64,000 nt of DNA. Source: Paragordius varius (taxonomy: Eukaryota; Nematomorpha). Shown piece by piece: positions 22,880 to 37,600 of this stretch (position 1 is the stretch's first letter; each line of letters opens with the position of its first letter). The stretch covers positions 7,254,001-7,318,000 of the forward strand of contig OZ176053.1 of the NCBI GenBank assembly GCA_964247055.1. The letters run 5' to 3'. The translations under genes were made by a program, and so were the position numbers. The notes beneath the pieces are model-generated. The model did not search any database. It was not told the origin of the DNA and saw nothing but the letters and a program-made list of their open reading frames with translations.

Positions 22880-25800
22880 TCAATGCGTTAAAATTAACAG
22901 ATATATATAAATATAATTTTTTATTAATAATAAACGCTCCAGTATGTTATAAAATAATTTTAGTATAAATACTTGGTCTTGATAATGTAACAATGGCCGC
23001 AACAAAGGAAACAATTTAATCAAGGAGGAAGAATTTATTTCTTGAAGCGTTTCTATGATACTTAATAAATGCAAACTGACCATCTCAGGATACTAAAAAA
23101 TTATAATAGTTAAATTATGAAATTATGCAAAAAATAAGCCTCATATAAATAAAAATATTTTATTTTTCTCGAAAACCCGTTGTTTTTTGTTAGCAAAATT
23201 AATGTATCTTTTCTAACCCATTTAATTCATTCATTAGCCAAAATCTAGATAAAGTTCTCCATAAATAACTCATCCATAAATATATACTAGGAAGAAAAAA
23301 CCCCACTTAAACCTAAATTGGCTCTAATAGCCAATTTTTAAACTTGAATTCTTTAATTATACGATCTCTGTTCTTTAAACTATTCTTTAAAAATTACCGA
23401 GAAAAATCGAATATATAAAATTTTTACCTATGAATACTTATTTCACCTTTTAATAGATCAAATATATATCGAAATTCAAAAATGTATGCGTTTAAATTAT
23501 ATTTTAATTGGAATTGAAAGAATTGATTCTATTATGGAAATATATAATCTTAACATATTTAATGACAAAATTACCTCCGGAAAATTATAATTTACAATGA
23601 TATGAAATATTGTATATTATATAAAACTGTTTTTGACATGGTAACAAATTGAATAAGGCCTGGTATTATTTGGCACCAAAAGCTTAAAAGCGAGTTTTCA
23701 GCATGATAGCTGTATTCATTTTCAAAGCCATACAAACCAATGATAAATTCATTGTACACTGTCCAAATCTAAAATCAATGATGAATAATTTTGGTATATT
23801 ATTATAATGCGTGCTCCATTAAACCGATTTTTATGAAAAAACCCATGATTACAAATATATATATATATATATATATATGTATAATGTCAATTCATGAAAT
23901 AAATTAAACTCAATTTATATTCAGAACTTTGCATTTCTATGTTTGTAGTAAAAAACTGATTATCTTTCGCATAAAGATTTTTATTAATTAATTCCTACCC
24001 AATAATATTTAAAAAATACAGAATACTGAAGAACCATATATTAACATACAACTGATTTAAACAAAAAACTGAAAATTATACAAGAAAAAAAAGTAATTAC
24101 CAAACACAAAAAGAACCCAAAGAATAAAGAAGTTGTATGCAATATATTAGAGGATGCATATTCAGGAAACTTGGCAAATAAATTGAGGATTAAATCCGAA
24201 ATTTTAGCATGATGATCCAACAAAAACGGTTGACAGACTAAAGCTCCCCCAGCGTGTGGTTTATTTAAATTCAAAATTTGCAATGTGCCAAGCAATGTCC
24301 AACTGCATAAACGGATATTTGTATTGATGTCATTAAATTCACGAATCCTATGTAAGCAATAAATGTTAAAATGAACAACTTTTTTAAATTTACCAAAATA
24401 ATTAATATTACATAGACAAAAATCAAATATAGTTATATAAAAATGTCATATAGGATGCACTTTTGCTTATTAAAAAGGTTAAAAGGAGTGCTTATCGGGA
24501 AACTCACAATCCGGTCAAAGTTGAATGCTAATTTTAAATTAACTGATAAATTAATTTTATATAGAGAGAGGTTTTATCGTAAATTTCCTAGTATATACAT
24601 ACATAATTGTACAAAAATATTTTTATTTGTGGATTTAATTTATTTATTAATATGACTACCAATTAAATTTTAAAATGTAAAAAATATATTTAAAACATAA
24701 ATAATATATACCCTTGTTGTTCAATGTTGATTGCCGCACTAGATAACAATGGGTTTGAGAGAGAAAACCCATGGGCACCAACTCTAAGCAAATTATTACC
24801 TTTATCACGCATTCCAGCTAGATAGGGAAATATAAAATTAATATATATTTAATTAAAAGTAATTGTCCTTATGGAATTGTTAAATAATTGCAACTATTTA
24901 TTAGGAATAGTCAACCTCTTTTCCGAATTTTGTTACGATAAATATTTGCCGATGCTATAAGAGATGAGCTCCTTTGTTTCCGAACACTAGCATTTTGAGA
25001 TCGCCGATTAGAAATACCAAAATGGGATGTAACATTGTTTTTATTGTTATTGTTGGTATTCGAATTCTGTGGGGGCAATAAAGGACCAGTATTGGGTAAG
25101 AGACCTATATTAGTGGGGGGACTTAGGGTGTGGGACAAAATACGTTTTTGATACAAAAACCCAAAATGATTCCTAAGCCATGCCGGTGTTTGACTAATCA
25201 AGGTTTTAAGGTCTATGTCAACGTAATTATACGATGGTCCACTTACTATAATGTGTAGAGGATAGGTAATACCTGTATAATGTACAAAAAAATATTTGGT
25301 TAATTTATAAATTTATCGGCAGATGCATATGTTTGAGTAATACGCTAATAGTTGAAAGGGTTGGGTACAGAGATTTATGGTCAAGGGTGGTTATCAAAAA
25401 TTAATGTTGTTTATTACTAAACCAAAAAATAAAGTTAACCCTTCAAATTGGGGTTAAAGAGATTTATAATAATTAATGCAAATTTGGTACACATTTTTTA
25501 CAGAAAAATTCCCATGATTTTATATAAAATTTTACAGTGAGACCCCTAGTTGCAAGTCACTTAAAAAAGTTTGAAATATCAAAGACATACGTTTAGTTGA
25601 TAATTTGGATGTCGCATTTATCCCACTAATAGCGCTTTTGTGTCGATAAAGTTTTTCAGTTTCCTTGGAAAGTTCCCAAGCAATTATTTGTGCGATTCCC
25701 ATTTTAACCATTGAACCGAGATTGTCTTCACTTTCGGTGAGTAACTCCCTAATGTTAGTATAACCATTGATATCATTGTCACTCATATACTGGTTTGAAG

Positions 25801-28800
25801 TAATTTGGGCAATCCTCGGGTTCTGTATGCTATCATTAATTATATCTTTTTTGTTGAGATTATCATTAGCAGGGTCTATGAGTTTCGTATAAACCAATTA
25901 AATTAAAAATGATACTAACATTCAATATTTTGTTTAGGTTGATTTTTAAGCGAGCAAGAAGATATTATTAGGCCTGAAAGTCCAAACACATAATGGCATA
26001 GTAAGCCTAATGAAAAACCTTATCTAAAAAGTTATTTTAAAGGTTAATATGTATATTATACCCAATGGAGTATATGGGCTTTGAGTGTTGTCCAATTTTT
26101 TAGAGATAGCTACCATTCGTTCTGGCACAACATAAACTGTTATTTTTTCGTCAATCTTATCCTTGGAAAATGGCGGGAAAAGTTCTGAATCTTTGTTGCC
26201 CATATTGTAGGAGAATGGGAATGCTTTGTAACATCTTGTCAAAACGCTTATATTTTCAATATCGGAGAGAAAATTGATTAAATCGTTGAAAATGTGTTTC
26301 ATACTTTCGCTAATACCCGAATTTATCTATATTATATTAACATGGGAATGTATAAATGGCATTTTTAGTTCTGTAATAATTTGAAGAGTCTATTTTATTT
26401 AAAAGATTAAATATTTTTTAAACTTCAAACCTTAGAAAAGTATTTTATATAGATTGTAAAAAGACTTGATTAACAATGTAAATATCCTTTTAGCCTCCTA
26501 ATGACAAAATGAGCTTCAAATAACACAAAAATGGTTATCAAAATACTGAATAAATAGCTATAATATATTCATGAAATTGTCCGTTTACCAAATTGAAATA
26601 TGATGGCAAAATTTGTAAAAAATATACCAAGGAATGAATGTCAAGCACTTCTTGCTTCCCAAAATCATTTTCGGGGACAAATGGTTTGTGTGTACATACT
26701 TTGGCCCAATAGCTTCCAACGTTACATCCCATATCAATAAGAATTAACTTAAAAATAATAAAAAAAAATGTTTTTAATCAAAAATATCGACAGTAGAATT
26801 TTATGTGTTGTTAATTTTTAGCTCATTGTGTGTGAATATTAATCAATTGATATTTGCGCATTATCAACGTGCCTAAGTGGGAATAAAGTGTTCTTTTAAT
26901 CATTCTAAAAAAATATGGACCAAAATGTTTTTTTTGACAATAAATCCATTTTTTACTTTAGTTTATATTTTCGTAATTACTTTTCATGCAAAGTTTTTAC
27001 CTTTTTATGCTTTAAATTTGGAGTGTTTTAGATATAATATATATATTATATGTTTCGATTGGAATAACTTGGAAAAGTTTATGTAATTTACCTGGATAAT
27101 GGTAAGAAGGTTTAGTGGTGCCATAACCTTTTTAAAAGCTAAAACACTCACAAGTTCAGATATAATTAGTCGAGTGAATAAATGCTTTTCTCTTTCTCGA
27201 ATAAATGATATATTAGTGTTACATAAATAGCACATTTCCCAAAGTTGTTCGATATCAACGGGGCCAATACGTAAACAGGCTGTGAGAATCTTCCCAAAAC
27301 TATCCAATAAATTCTAGGGTAAAACACAATAAATTATTATAATCAATATCTTAACAAACGCATCAAAATTTTTAAAACTTCAATCGAATAAAATTATATG
27401 CTTTATAAACCCTAAAATGCGTGATGGATGGAATCTTTAACAATGCTAGGATAATATTAAGTATGGTGTAATTCGATTTGATTTTAATTTTTTTATTGAG
27501 TGCCTGATTAGTTTGTTGTTTATTCAATGTGGCATTGCTGCTTCCTGGAGCCGAAAACGAGGTGTTTGCAGTTCCTTGTTCCAAATTGGGATTTAAATCT
27601 ATGCTTAAGGCTTCAAAAAATGGTTCAAAATGTGAAAATATGTGAGATTTCCAAACCAATGATAATCGCTCCTTCAAAATGACATATTCCAAGTAATCAG
27701 ACAAATTTTGCAATAATTGATTTAATTTGGTTTTGGATAGACCTGATAGCCCTTTTTCTGATTCAAAGTCCTACAAAGTAAAGAACAATAACCTATATAA
27801 AAAAGACAAAAAGCGTAAAAACATAAAAAGTATTGTGTAAAGCTCTAATGATTTCTTAATGACTTAATTTAAGAATATTCGTTTTATGATAATGAAATGT
27901 ATAGGATTAAATTTAATTATTTTTAGTAATCATGTTTATGATATTCTTTCTTATTTTCTATCATCAATCATTGATTTTTTATTATCACATCTATATTGAG
28001 TAGTTTAAAATAAGGGTAAAATTAAGTTGTAAAAACCTGCAACATATTTAGTAAAGGGTTTAAAGGCCCAAAATCTGGAAAACCCCTTAAAACATCCACA
28101 ATAATTTGAAATAATTTTAATGGTTCGCCAAAATTGTTATCTTTATTATCCATCAAATTATCTTCTGAAAATGTTGAAAACAATCGCAAAAATAATCGAT
28201 TTGGGGCATATTGATGGAGTATACATCGCAACATTTGCTGAGCGATAGATCTAAGAAATTATCAAATATTTGTAAAATAATACCTATATTATTGTAACAT
28301 AATTTCCGGATTAAATTAAAAATGGGGAAACTAATTTTGATTATTAATAAAACTTTACTAAATTAACATTTAACGAATCTTTAGTTTTTAAGTATATATT
28401 CGTTTTTAAACACACATCTTTTTCGAAAGATATGATAGTGTAAAAAGTATTAAATTGTAACCAACAAAATCACATAACAAAAGTAATCACTAAGAGTAAA
28501 CCTAAATAAATATAAATATATATATGCCCTAACCTACAATGTCCTGGGATAAAAAATGTTTCATTAGATGCCACGTGAAGATTTGCACTTCCTATTGTAT
28601 TTGACGGATACATGAAAGACAATGATGGATTATTGGTTTGATTAGCGTTATTACTATTTGTGACATTACCCCCTCCGGCAATATTAGTAAAAGCTGAATT
28701 AATATTTGACGCTGTATTTTGTTGTTGGTTCGCGGCATCAAATGTAAGAGATGAATTTAGTGATGATATATTTGCTCCACCTTGTTGTATACCTAAAACA

Positions 28801-31800
28801 GAGAGGGAGGGAGATCAAAAAAAATTTATTAACAAAGGATTTGTTTCAAGGTTCAATATAGCATACCTTTCAGTCACAATTTTATATATTTTTAATTTAA
28901 AATTGATGCTAAAGTAAAAATCATGATACCAATTCAATTTATTTTTCAAGTATCCCATAATCAAAATTCTCATGTGCCAAATTAGGGGTTATGTCACAGG
29001 TAAAAAAGAATATTAATCAAATATAATAGCATTATTATACAAGAAAAACCCATAATTTTCATTGTCAACAAGAGTTTACATATTCTCAAATTAAAAAAAG
29101 AGAAAATTGCAAATAATATATTGTACATTTTAAAATAATGGTTATTTTAGGCCTTAAAATTGGGCACACAGTGTTTTATATACCTTTTATTGTCATCTTT
29201 ACAGGAATTCTTTTTTGTGGACATTAAGCGTTTAAAAAAATTCACCATATATTTGTTAACAATATTAATGAGACATCTAATACCTGGACTTAATGACATA
29301 GCCAAATTCCCATAAATAGAAGATGAGTGCATATTAGAATTGGAGATTGGGTCTCCACTTTGTTCACAAGGGTAGAAAGAGTATACGCATAACCTTAAAC
29401 AAATAATACATTTGATTGAATGAAATATTAAATTTATGATATATCCTCAAATTAAATGAGATTTATAAAGATAAGTTATAATTAACCTAGTTTCGTTTTA
29501 CACAATTTAAAAATGTATACCGGTTATTTCCTCTTTTTTAGTTATATGCAGGCCGTACTTTTTATTTATTTAAAAAAAGAATACCATTTATCGGTTTAAG
29601 AAAACCACATCAAGTCTAGTCAAATAAAATTTATATCATTTGAATATACATATATATATATATATGTAACCTTGCAGCAATTTGTATGATATCTATGAGA
29701 TGAGGTGTTGCCATAATTTCACAGCGTCGCACAAACACCTCCAAACAAACAAGCGATAATGAGATTGTATCTTCTTGTAAATCTTCAAATGCTTTAATGC
29801 CCTGCATAATCCCTTCGGTTCCAAAGTCTTGTTGTCTTTTCAAACGTTCAATCTGAGAGTTTTTATCCATAACTTGTTCGCTTTTAACAGGTGGAGGTGT
29901 TTTAAGCGAAGATAAATTTGTACTGTTACGTCCAGCATACAACCCGGGTGTCAGAGTAAGAATTGAAGCATCACTTAGCTTAGCTGTTTGAAACGGTTGA
30001 GGTGATAGCCCAAAAGTTGGATTATTACAGTCTTCTAATATAGCATTTTAAACGTGGATAAGAAAAATTAATAATCATATATGATAAATATCAATATTTC
30101 TTTCATAATATAATCGATAGGCATATTTTATAAAGCTGATATAATATATGATAAATTTTTGATATATTACGGAATTAATAATTAATATAATTCCTTTTAT
30201 TTTGTCAAAAGTTAAAATTTTATACCAGATTTTAAATATTACAAATTTTTACCCGTTTTAGTTATAGCTTCGTCTTTATCATTTAGGGATGATGCTTTGG
30301 AACGCTTATGTAACAAAGAGTTTAGCGATTCAAATGACAATGTTGAAAATAAATGTTCGGTTTCAGATCGTTTTTTCCCATTGCCTAATTCACATCAAAG
30401 CAAATGTAATATAAAATGCATAGGAAAGTATAATATTTTGGCAAAAATTTATAAATGATTAATTATACGAGTTTTATCGTTAATCATATCATGATCTGGA
30501 TTAGTGATTGATTCTTTTGTAATATTGGTTTTATCATAGTTGAGTTTTCGTTTTAATGTATTGATTATGATAGAAGCTAGGAGCTCGGCCTTTGCATATA
30601 TAGGTTTGTCATCGATTTCGTACTGCATGTTAATATACATTTAATATATAAAATACGTTAAATTTGATATAATTCATAACAACATCTCCAAACAATTTAA
30701 TAAATTCTAAAGGTTCTCAAAAATATCCAATTATATAAATAAATTTAGCCAATGAATTACTTTTACTAGAGATAATATTTTACAAATGAAAATTAAATAC
30801 ATGAAAATGTTTTAAAGTTTATGGTTATTTTAAAATTGGTCATATTCTCGGTGATTGCATTAATAACCGGTCATTACCATTTTATTTCAATATTTTTATT
30901 GTGATTATTATAATTTTATATAGGATTTACCTTAAAATAGATTATAGTTAGAGCTTTAATCCATAACTTCATTGTGAAGTGGGAAAGGGTATTTAGTGTA
31001 TCTTGGGTAGTCTTTGGGATACTGTCGGAAGAATACGTTGAATTTGTGCAAAAAGAGTAGAGGAGATCGAGAACCAGCACCAAAAGCTTATAACCCATGT
31101 TAACATTAAAATCAAGGAGCTAAATAGAAAATATGAGTTTAAATATTAATTGCCCACGCAATCTTTCGAATAGGCCCAATTGATCATATAATCCAACCAA
31201 AAGACTAAGCTGGTTAGGACACATTGAGCATAGAGATGATGATAAAATTTTGAAACAGATGCAACAATATAAATAAGATTTAACTAACAGGTCGTCCTTT
31301 AAAAACATGGCACAAAACAGGCCCAGAAGGTCTTGAGGAACGAAAAATTAATGTTAAGGACACCTACAACCGCAAAACATGAAAAAAATACATCAGACAC
31401 TCGTTATTGAGTACCCTGATCAAAAATGATGAATTTTTCTCATTATCTTTGAAACAGTTAAAATTAGTATAGTTTAATCAATGCTATTTTAACTGTATTA
31501 TATATGTTGAAATTTCAAAATTCGTTAAAAGTAGATGACTGAAAATATGGAATTTTTTATATTATAAAAATTATATTAATAAAGTATTCCTTATAGTAAA
31601 ATAAAAGTATACCTGAGTTATTTCAGCCAAAAATGTATTGTGAAGTGAACATTGTCTAAGTAAACCATAAATTAAAAAGTTTTATTTAAATGTATCAATT
31701 AGAATTGATAAAAATAACCAATAATACCTTAACAATCGAGGGGAAAGGGCAAAATAGTTATCTTTGCTTCTATAATACAAAAGTTGACTAAGGTAAGTCA

Positions 31801-32161
31801 AAGTTTCATTCCGAAGGCTTGTGACGCGTTTACCATATTTACCCGATTTGGTAGGATCCAAAAAAGTGATAAGCTAATTTCGAATGTAATTTTCAAAATA
31901 AAAATGCAAAGATATTATAACATAAGGCATAAAGAATAAACGAATTCAAATTAATCAAAAACAAGGATTTTAAGTAAATATTTTTAATGAAAAATTTACA
32001 ATAAAATAAAAAAAAGGTGAATAAAACATATTATACATGCATCATAATTTTCATAATCATATTGAAATGGTAAGAAATATCTTCGTTTTGTAGACAACTA
32101 TCATATAGCGTGTTGATTAAACTTGAGACTTGATCATCATCAAATTCTTTCATCATTCCAG
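22880..32161 (-). CDS. UNC79: UNC79 C-terminal exons
   Basis: Exons: 32161-32037, 31874-31728, 31655-31613, 31119-30931, 30622-30469, 30384-30253, 30034-29671, 29393-29284, 28792-28534, 28250-28037, 27770-27411, 27313-27092, 26747-26547, 26309-26062, 25875-25536, 25241-24916, 24817-24712, 24347-24101, 23092-22880. FDDDQVSSLINTLYDSCLQN and LKIWIKAL-type helices (KLWIKALTIIYFK) fit the vertebrate order. RSIAQQMLRCILHQYAPN and NTNIRLCSWTLLG look like further conserved helical repeats. Exon 28792-28534 encodes an Asn/Gln-rich, low-complexity loop. The final exon (YPEMVSLHLLSIIETLQ ...) is leucine-rich and phases correctly from 24,101, but I cannot confirm that it is the true C-terminus. Confidence 0.75.
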
Positions 32162-34574
32162 CTATTATATATTCATTTATTATAATATCAATAAAAAAAA
32201 GTAATTTTCGATATTATCCATCCATCCATTCATTTTAGGTCCCAGGGTATCTGGGGTTTCCATGCACCAACTTCCTGAACAATGTCCTATCAAAGACTTG
32301 TTCGTGTTCAATATTGAAGTGTGATAGATCTTGGGTCAGCTGTTTGGACCATGTGAGCTTAGGGCGGCCTTTTCTGTTTGGGCCGGGTATATTTAAATGT
32401 TGTATTTTTTGGACCCAGTTATCGGAATTCATACGTTGAATATGTCCGTAATATCGCAATCGATTGCGCTGGATGAATAAAGCTATGGGTTCATCTTCTT
32501 CTATGGTATTATCAAAATTATTGTTGCAGATTTTGAGCATGTGATTTTCAGCTCTAGTAAGTCTATTTAGGTCTGTTGCTGTAAGGGCCCAGGTTTCTGT
32601 AGCGTATGTCATAGCTGGTCTTATTCCCATTTTGTAAATCTTTATCTTGTGATTCGATTTGATATTTTTATTAGTTAAAATATATTTTAATTGATTGAAT
32701 TTGGCCCATCCTTGTTTGATTCTATGAGAAATGGCATCCCTCAAAGAACCATCTGATGCTATATAATCGCCCAGATATGGAAAAGATGTTACAACTTCTA
32801 GTTTATCTCCATTAAAGTTTAAAGTACGTGGATTCGATATTGGCAGTGGTATTGATGAAGCACATGGTGTGCAGATGAAATTATTATTATTAATTAACTT
32901 TCCTTTTATGTTGGAACATTTTTTATGGACCCAATTTCTGCATTTTGTACAACAAAGTGAGTTTAGTTTTACCTCAGTGGTGCACACTGGGCATGGGAAC
33001 TTTATAGTTTTATGTTCATCTCCTGTGATTAGAATTTTAGTTTTGTTTGTATTGATTTTAAGACCGTATTTATGTAATTGTTTTGACCATATAAGATATT
33101 TATTTTCGAGTACTGAAATATCTTCTGCAGTGATTATGAGGTCGTCTGCATAAAGAATTTCATAAGGCAGACCTTCTCTCATATCTTTTGTTATGTAATC
33201 AATTATAGCTATAAAAAGAAGTGGGCTAAGGACAGATCCCTGATGCAGCCCAGTATTTATACTAAAATACTCTGAATTCCCAACAGGAGTAAGAACACAA
33301 CTGATTGAGTTAGTGTAGATTAACATAATTAACTTAATGGTATATTCATCTACGTTGTTGTAGCGCAGTGATTCTATTATTAGTGCTCTAGGTACTGAGT
33401 CGTAAGCCTTTTCTAAATCGACAAAAAGGTGGAATAGTTTACGACCTTTTGCTCGGTATTTATCTTGTAATTGTCTGACTAGGAAAATTGGATCGATTGT
33501 GCTTTTGCCCGCTGAAAAGGCGAATTGCATTGGATTAATTGATATGAGCTGGACGATACGATTTTTGAGGCACATTTCAAAAATTTTTAACCCATGTTCA
33601 AGAAGTTTTAAGGGCCTGTATGAGGAACAGGTTAGGATATCTCCTTTATTTTTGAAAATGGGAAATATAATGCTTTTTTCCCAGTCATTATATATTTATG
33701 AAATTATTTTAAAATTAATATTATGTTTGTTGGCGTATATTTTGATCATAAAGATACGACTTTTAATAAAAATTATATTTAACCTAAATATTTTTCCATA
33801 AAATCAATAGTTGCCCAAAACTCGGTTCATGCGGCCGTGCGAAACTTTTTGTGCGGCCCGCGATAAACTTGGAAATCCATAATTTGCAAAATATGCCATA
33901 AAAATAAAATGATATTTTTTAAACAATTTTTCTGATTAATCTCTTCAATTGGCAACAAACTATATATAATTGTATTTGTGTTTGCATTTTACCGTCTTAT
34001 GTTTAAAATTTGATAAATTGTTTTAAAAATGTGGCGCGCAAAGCCATTTGTGTTAAAGACATTTGGTTTAAATAAATCTTACAATAAGGGGATTCATTTG
34101 TTTGGGATTTGTTGATGATGTTGTGTTTATCTGATGACCGTGAATTAGAAAATTCAGAAGTGCCACCATTCTTAGCCAAAATAAAGCTATCAAGAGAAAA
34201 TTGGATCGAAGTTACAACACTTGATTTAAACAAGAATGGAGGTGAGTTTATTTGGCTGGAAAAACCAATATTATTCTTATTAGTAATATGGTTATTGTTA
34301 GTATCATTTATTTTATCAATTAGAGCAAAACATTTTTTGATGGAAAAAACTGTGTTTGATGTTGTAAGTGAAACCAAAACTTCATTAAAACGTGATATTT
34401 GGTGTTTTCTATCTTTCCGTATGGGACGAAAACCTATTATAAATTTGACATAAATGGAAAAAAATATAAATGTCAAGGCAATAAAATATTTTAAATTTAA
34501 AAAATTAATTTTGAGAATTAAAATTTTGTTCATAATTAAATTGCTATATATCACTGTTACTACAATTCCAAAAT

Positions 34575-34620
<46 letters not shown>

Positions 34621-37600
34621 TAAATTTTAAAGCAGCTTATTATTAGTAATATAGAATCACCTCGAAAAAAGCTAAAAACTTTAAAAGCGATTCCTAATTC
34701 ATAAAAAATAAATTAAATAAGATACTACCATGCAAGGGCGGATTTTTGTTTTTGTCATAATATGGGATATATTGTTCAATCAATGATTGTTCAGTAACAT
34801 TTAGTATAAGGTCAGCCAAATTGAGATAGAGGTAAACTATGTAAAAATCCCCATTCAAATGTTTCGTTAAACATCGCGTTTTAAATATGTTAAGCAGTGA
34901 ATGTGTTATGTTTAGTATTAACGATCTATCCATGAACGATGCAGAGTATTGCCATTCCAAACAACGGATCGCAGTCTATTTTTATGATAACAGTTATGGT
35001 GCCAAAAAAAATATTAATATTATATCAGATCAAATATCATAAAAATTAAAATATCATTAATATAGTTTAAATATGCATCTTCGATTTTGGTTGCAAACTA
35101 AAATTAATGATAGTTAATGAGCCAAAATATAAAAGTGGTTTGGTGCCATTAGAATTAGAATGTTGTTTTTTGATGATTTTTTATACACGAAGAAGGATAT
35201 ATTATCATGTTATAAATGCACATTGGTAGTATAAATATCAAAACTTGATTTCTTTTTTTGCGCTTTAAAGGGGTATAATGCGATACTCTTTATTAAACGT
35301 AGAATATATAAATGAGCACGTAATAAATATTGGTTAAAATTTTAACAAAATATTTTTAACCAATCTTGTAGTTAGTTCAACAAAAATATATTTCAACATA
35401 TATATATATATATATATATATATGATTTATATTACCTTAAAGGCCGCAAACGGGAGAGTATGAAACGATAAACGAACCAATTGTGACAAATGCAGGTTGG
35501 AATCAAACAAGCTGTAAGCCAAAACACAGAAAGCATATGCTATACAATTTTCGCTTTCTTCCTTTATGTGTGTTTCGTTACCAAAAACATTGATACACTG
35601 AAAAAATGATTGGAGACTGACGACTAAACAAAATGTAGAAAAATTAAATTTTAAAATTATATAATTTAAAAAACAAGACTGACTCTTTGATATATTAGTA
35701 GTATATTAGTAATCATTACCAAAAAAATGGAATAAATTTAAACGTAAATTGCCTAAATTTATGCTGAATCAAGAACTCTTAGGTTATATATATATATATA
35801 CAATATTTTACCTGTATAATAACATTTTTATGCAAAAATTATATAACTCTATTTAAAATGGAAAATGGAAAATATAAAATATATATTTTTATACATAAAT
35901 ACATTTAGCTTTATAATAACACCATACTTGCTTTTTCATCCAATTTCTCATCTATATAATAATACTTTTTGTCCTATTCAAAAAAAATAATTTGCAATCT
36001 TAAAAGCGCAAAGACAATTTCATACAGCTTTAGAGTTTCTATCTTTCTGAAAAGTGTGAAAGTGTTGGATTTAATTAAAATTATAACCCTAATGTAAACA
36101 ATCATTTTGACGTAATACAGAGAGTAAACGGTTAAAATATTAAATATTATTATTTAAAAGTTAAAATTTAAGTTATGAGGTTAATTATATAAGTGACGAG
36201 TTTTATAAAAGTATGGTTGAAAAATAGAGGGATAATTGTAAATATATAGCAAAAAATAAAACAACAGTTTTAAGGAGCGCCCTGCTATGTTTTAAAAACT
36301 TACTGCATGGTAACCGTATTTTCCAATCTTGATTAAAATAACGTAAAAATAGTAATTTCCAAAACTGACTTCGCCCATTCGGATAATTGATGCATCTGTT
36401 AAGCAAGGGTACTGCCAACTATAAAGATTAAAGAAAAAAATTCATATGTTTACCGTTGTTCATAAAAGATTGTGTTAAATTTAGAAATTATTAAGTAACT
36501 TTTTGTGCCATTTTAATCAATAGATTCTTACTTGATTAAGATATGAATCGGATAAAGCAAGTATGTCACACAAGGTAGGGACAACGAGATTTTCTTGGAA
36601 CCAAATTATAAAACCGCGATTTTCACCCCTGATATCTAACATGTACTGACCAGTTATTATGCAATTATTTAAGAAATGTAAACATTGATACATGGCGCGG
36701 ATACGATATTTGAGTAGGACATCAATAGAATTGTTTGATAATTTCCATGCAATTTCTTTCAAGTTTTTTTCAGTATCATTTTTCTCGTTGTTTTTATTGT
36801 TGTGCAAATTTAAATTTTCTTCTTCGGCTGTAATATTTTTACCACCGACTTGCGAGGACAATGGATATAAATCACGTTTTAGGATATGTAAGAGTCGAAA
36901 TGCCGAATATATAACTTTAAATCTTTCCTGCAACTCGGCAAAAATAATTCGAAACTCACCCTTACTCGTTTTCCAAAAGGCGTCATCTGATTCAGCCATT
37001 AAATCTTTGTATAGATACTTGTTGCTGTCAAAAAATCCATCCAACTTAGTTTTGGTTTCTGGTGATTTTTCTTTGGGTGTTTCTAGGCTGTTACTAACAC
37101 CACCTTTTAGTTGATCCCTATCAATGTGTCCCTGATTAACAGCGACAGGTTTAATAACTTCAATCGTATCGTATTTGGGTTCATCTATTACCATGGCATG
37201 ACTAACTTGTTGGGGGAAAACGGTCATCACATCGACCGGATTCAAAGAGTTCCCCGTTTCCAACAGTTCATTTTGTGGTGTAGCCATATACTCATCACTT
37301 TGTTCAAACGGTTTTAATCTGTCCAATATAAACAAGATTTGAAGAATTAGTTAAATATTTTATCTACAATACAAAAAAAATAAATGTTACTCTTCTAAAT
37401 TGTCCATGGGAATCTCTGATAATAAATTTTGTTGAACCGTACTACCATCCACAGTGCTGGCTACAATAGATTGAGGAACAATGTATTCAGGCATATCGGT
37501 AGACTCGGCAACCGGCATTAACGCATCAGTCGATTGTTGTTTTACATGATGAATAAAGGGTACTATAGAAATAGATATAAGTATTGGATATATGATTAAA

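Noticed and set aside
32869-33801. Plus-strand open frames opposite the LINE reverse transcriptase (also 51,067-53,115 and 56,694-57,125)
   Set aside because: They are antisense shadows of LINE coding sequence with no independent support.
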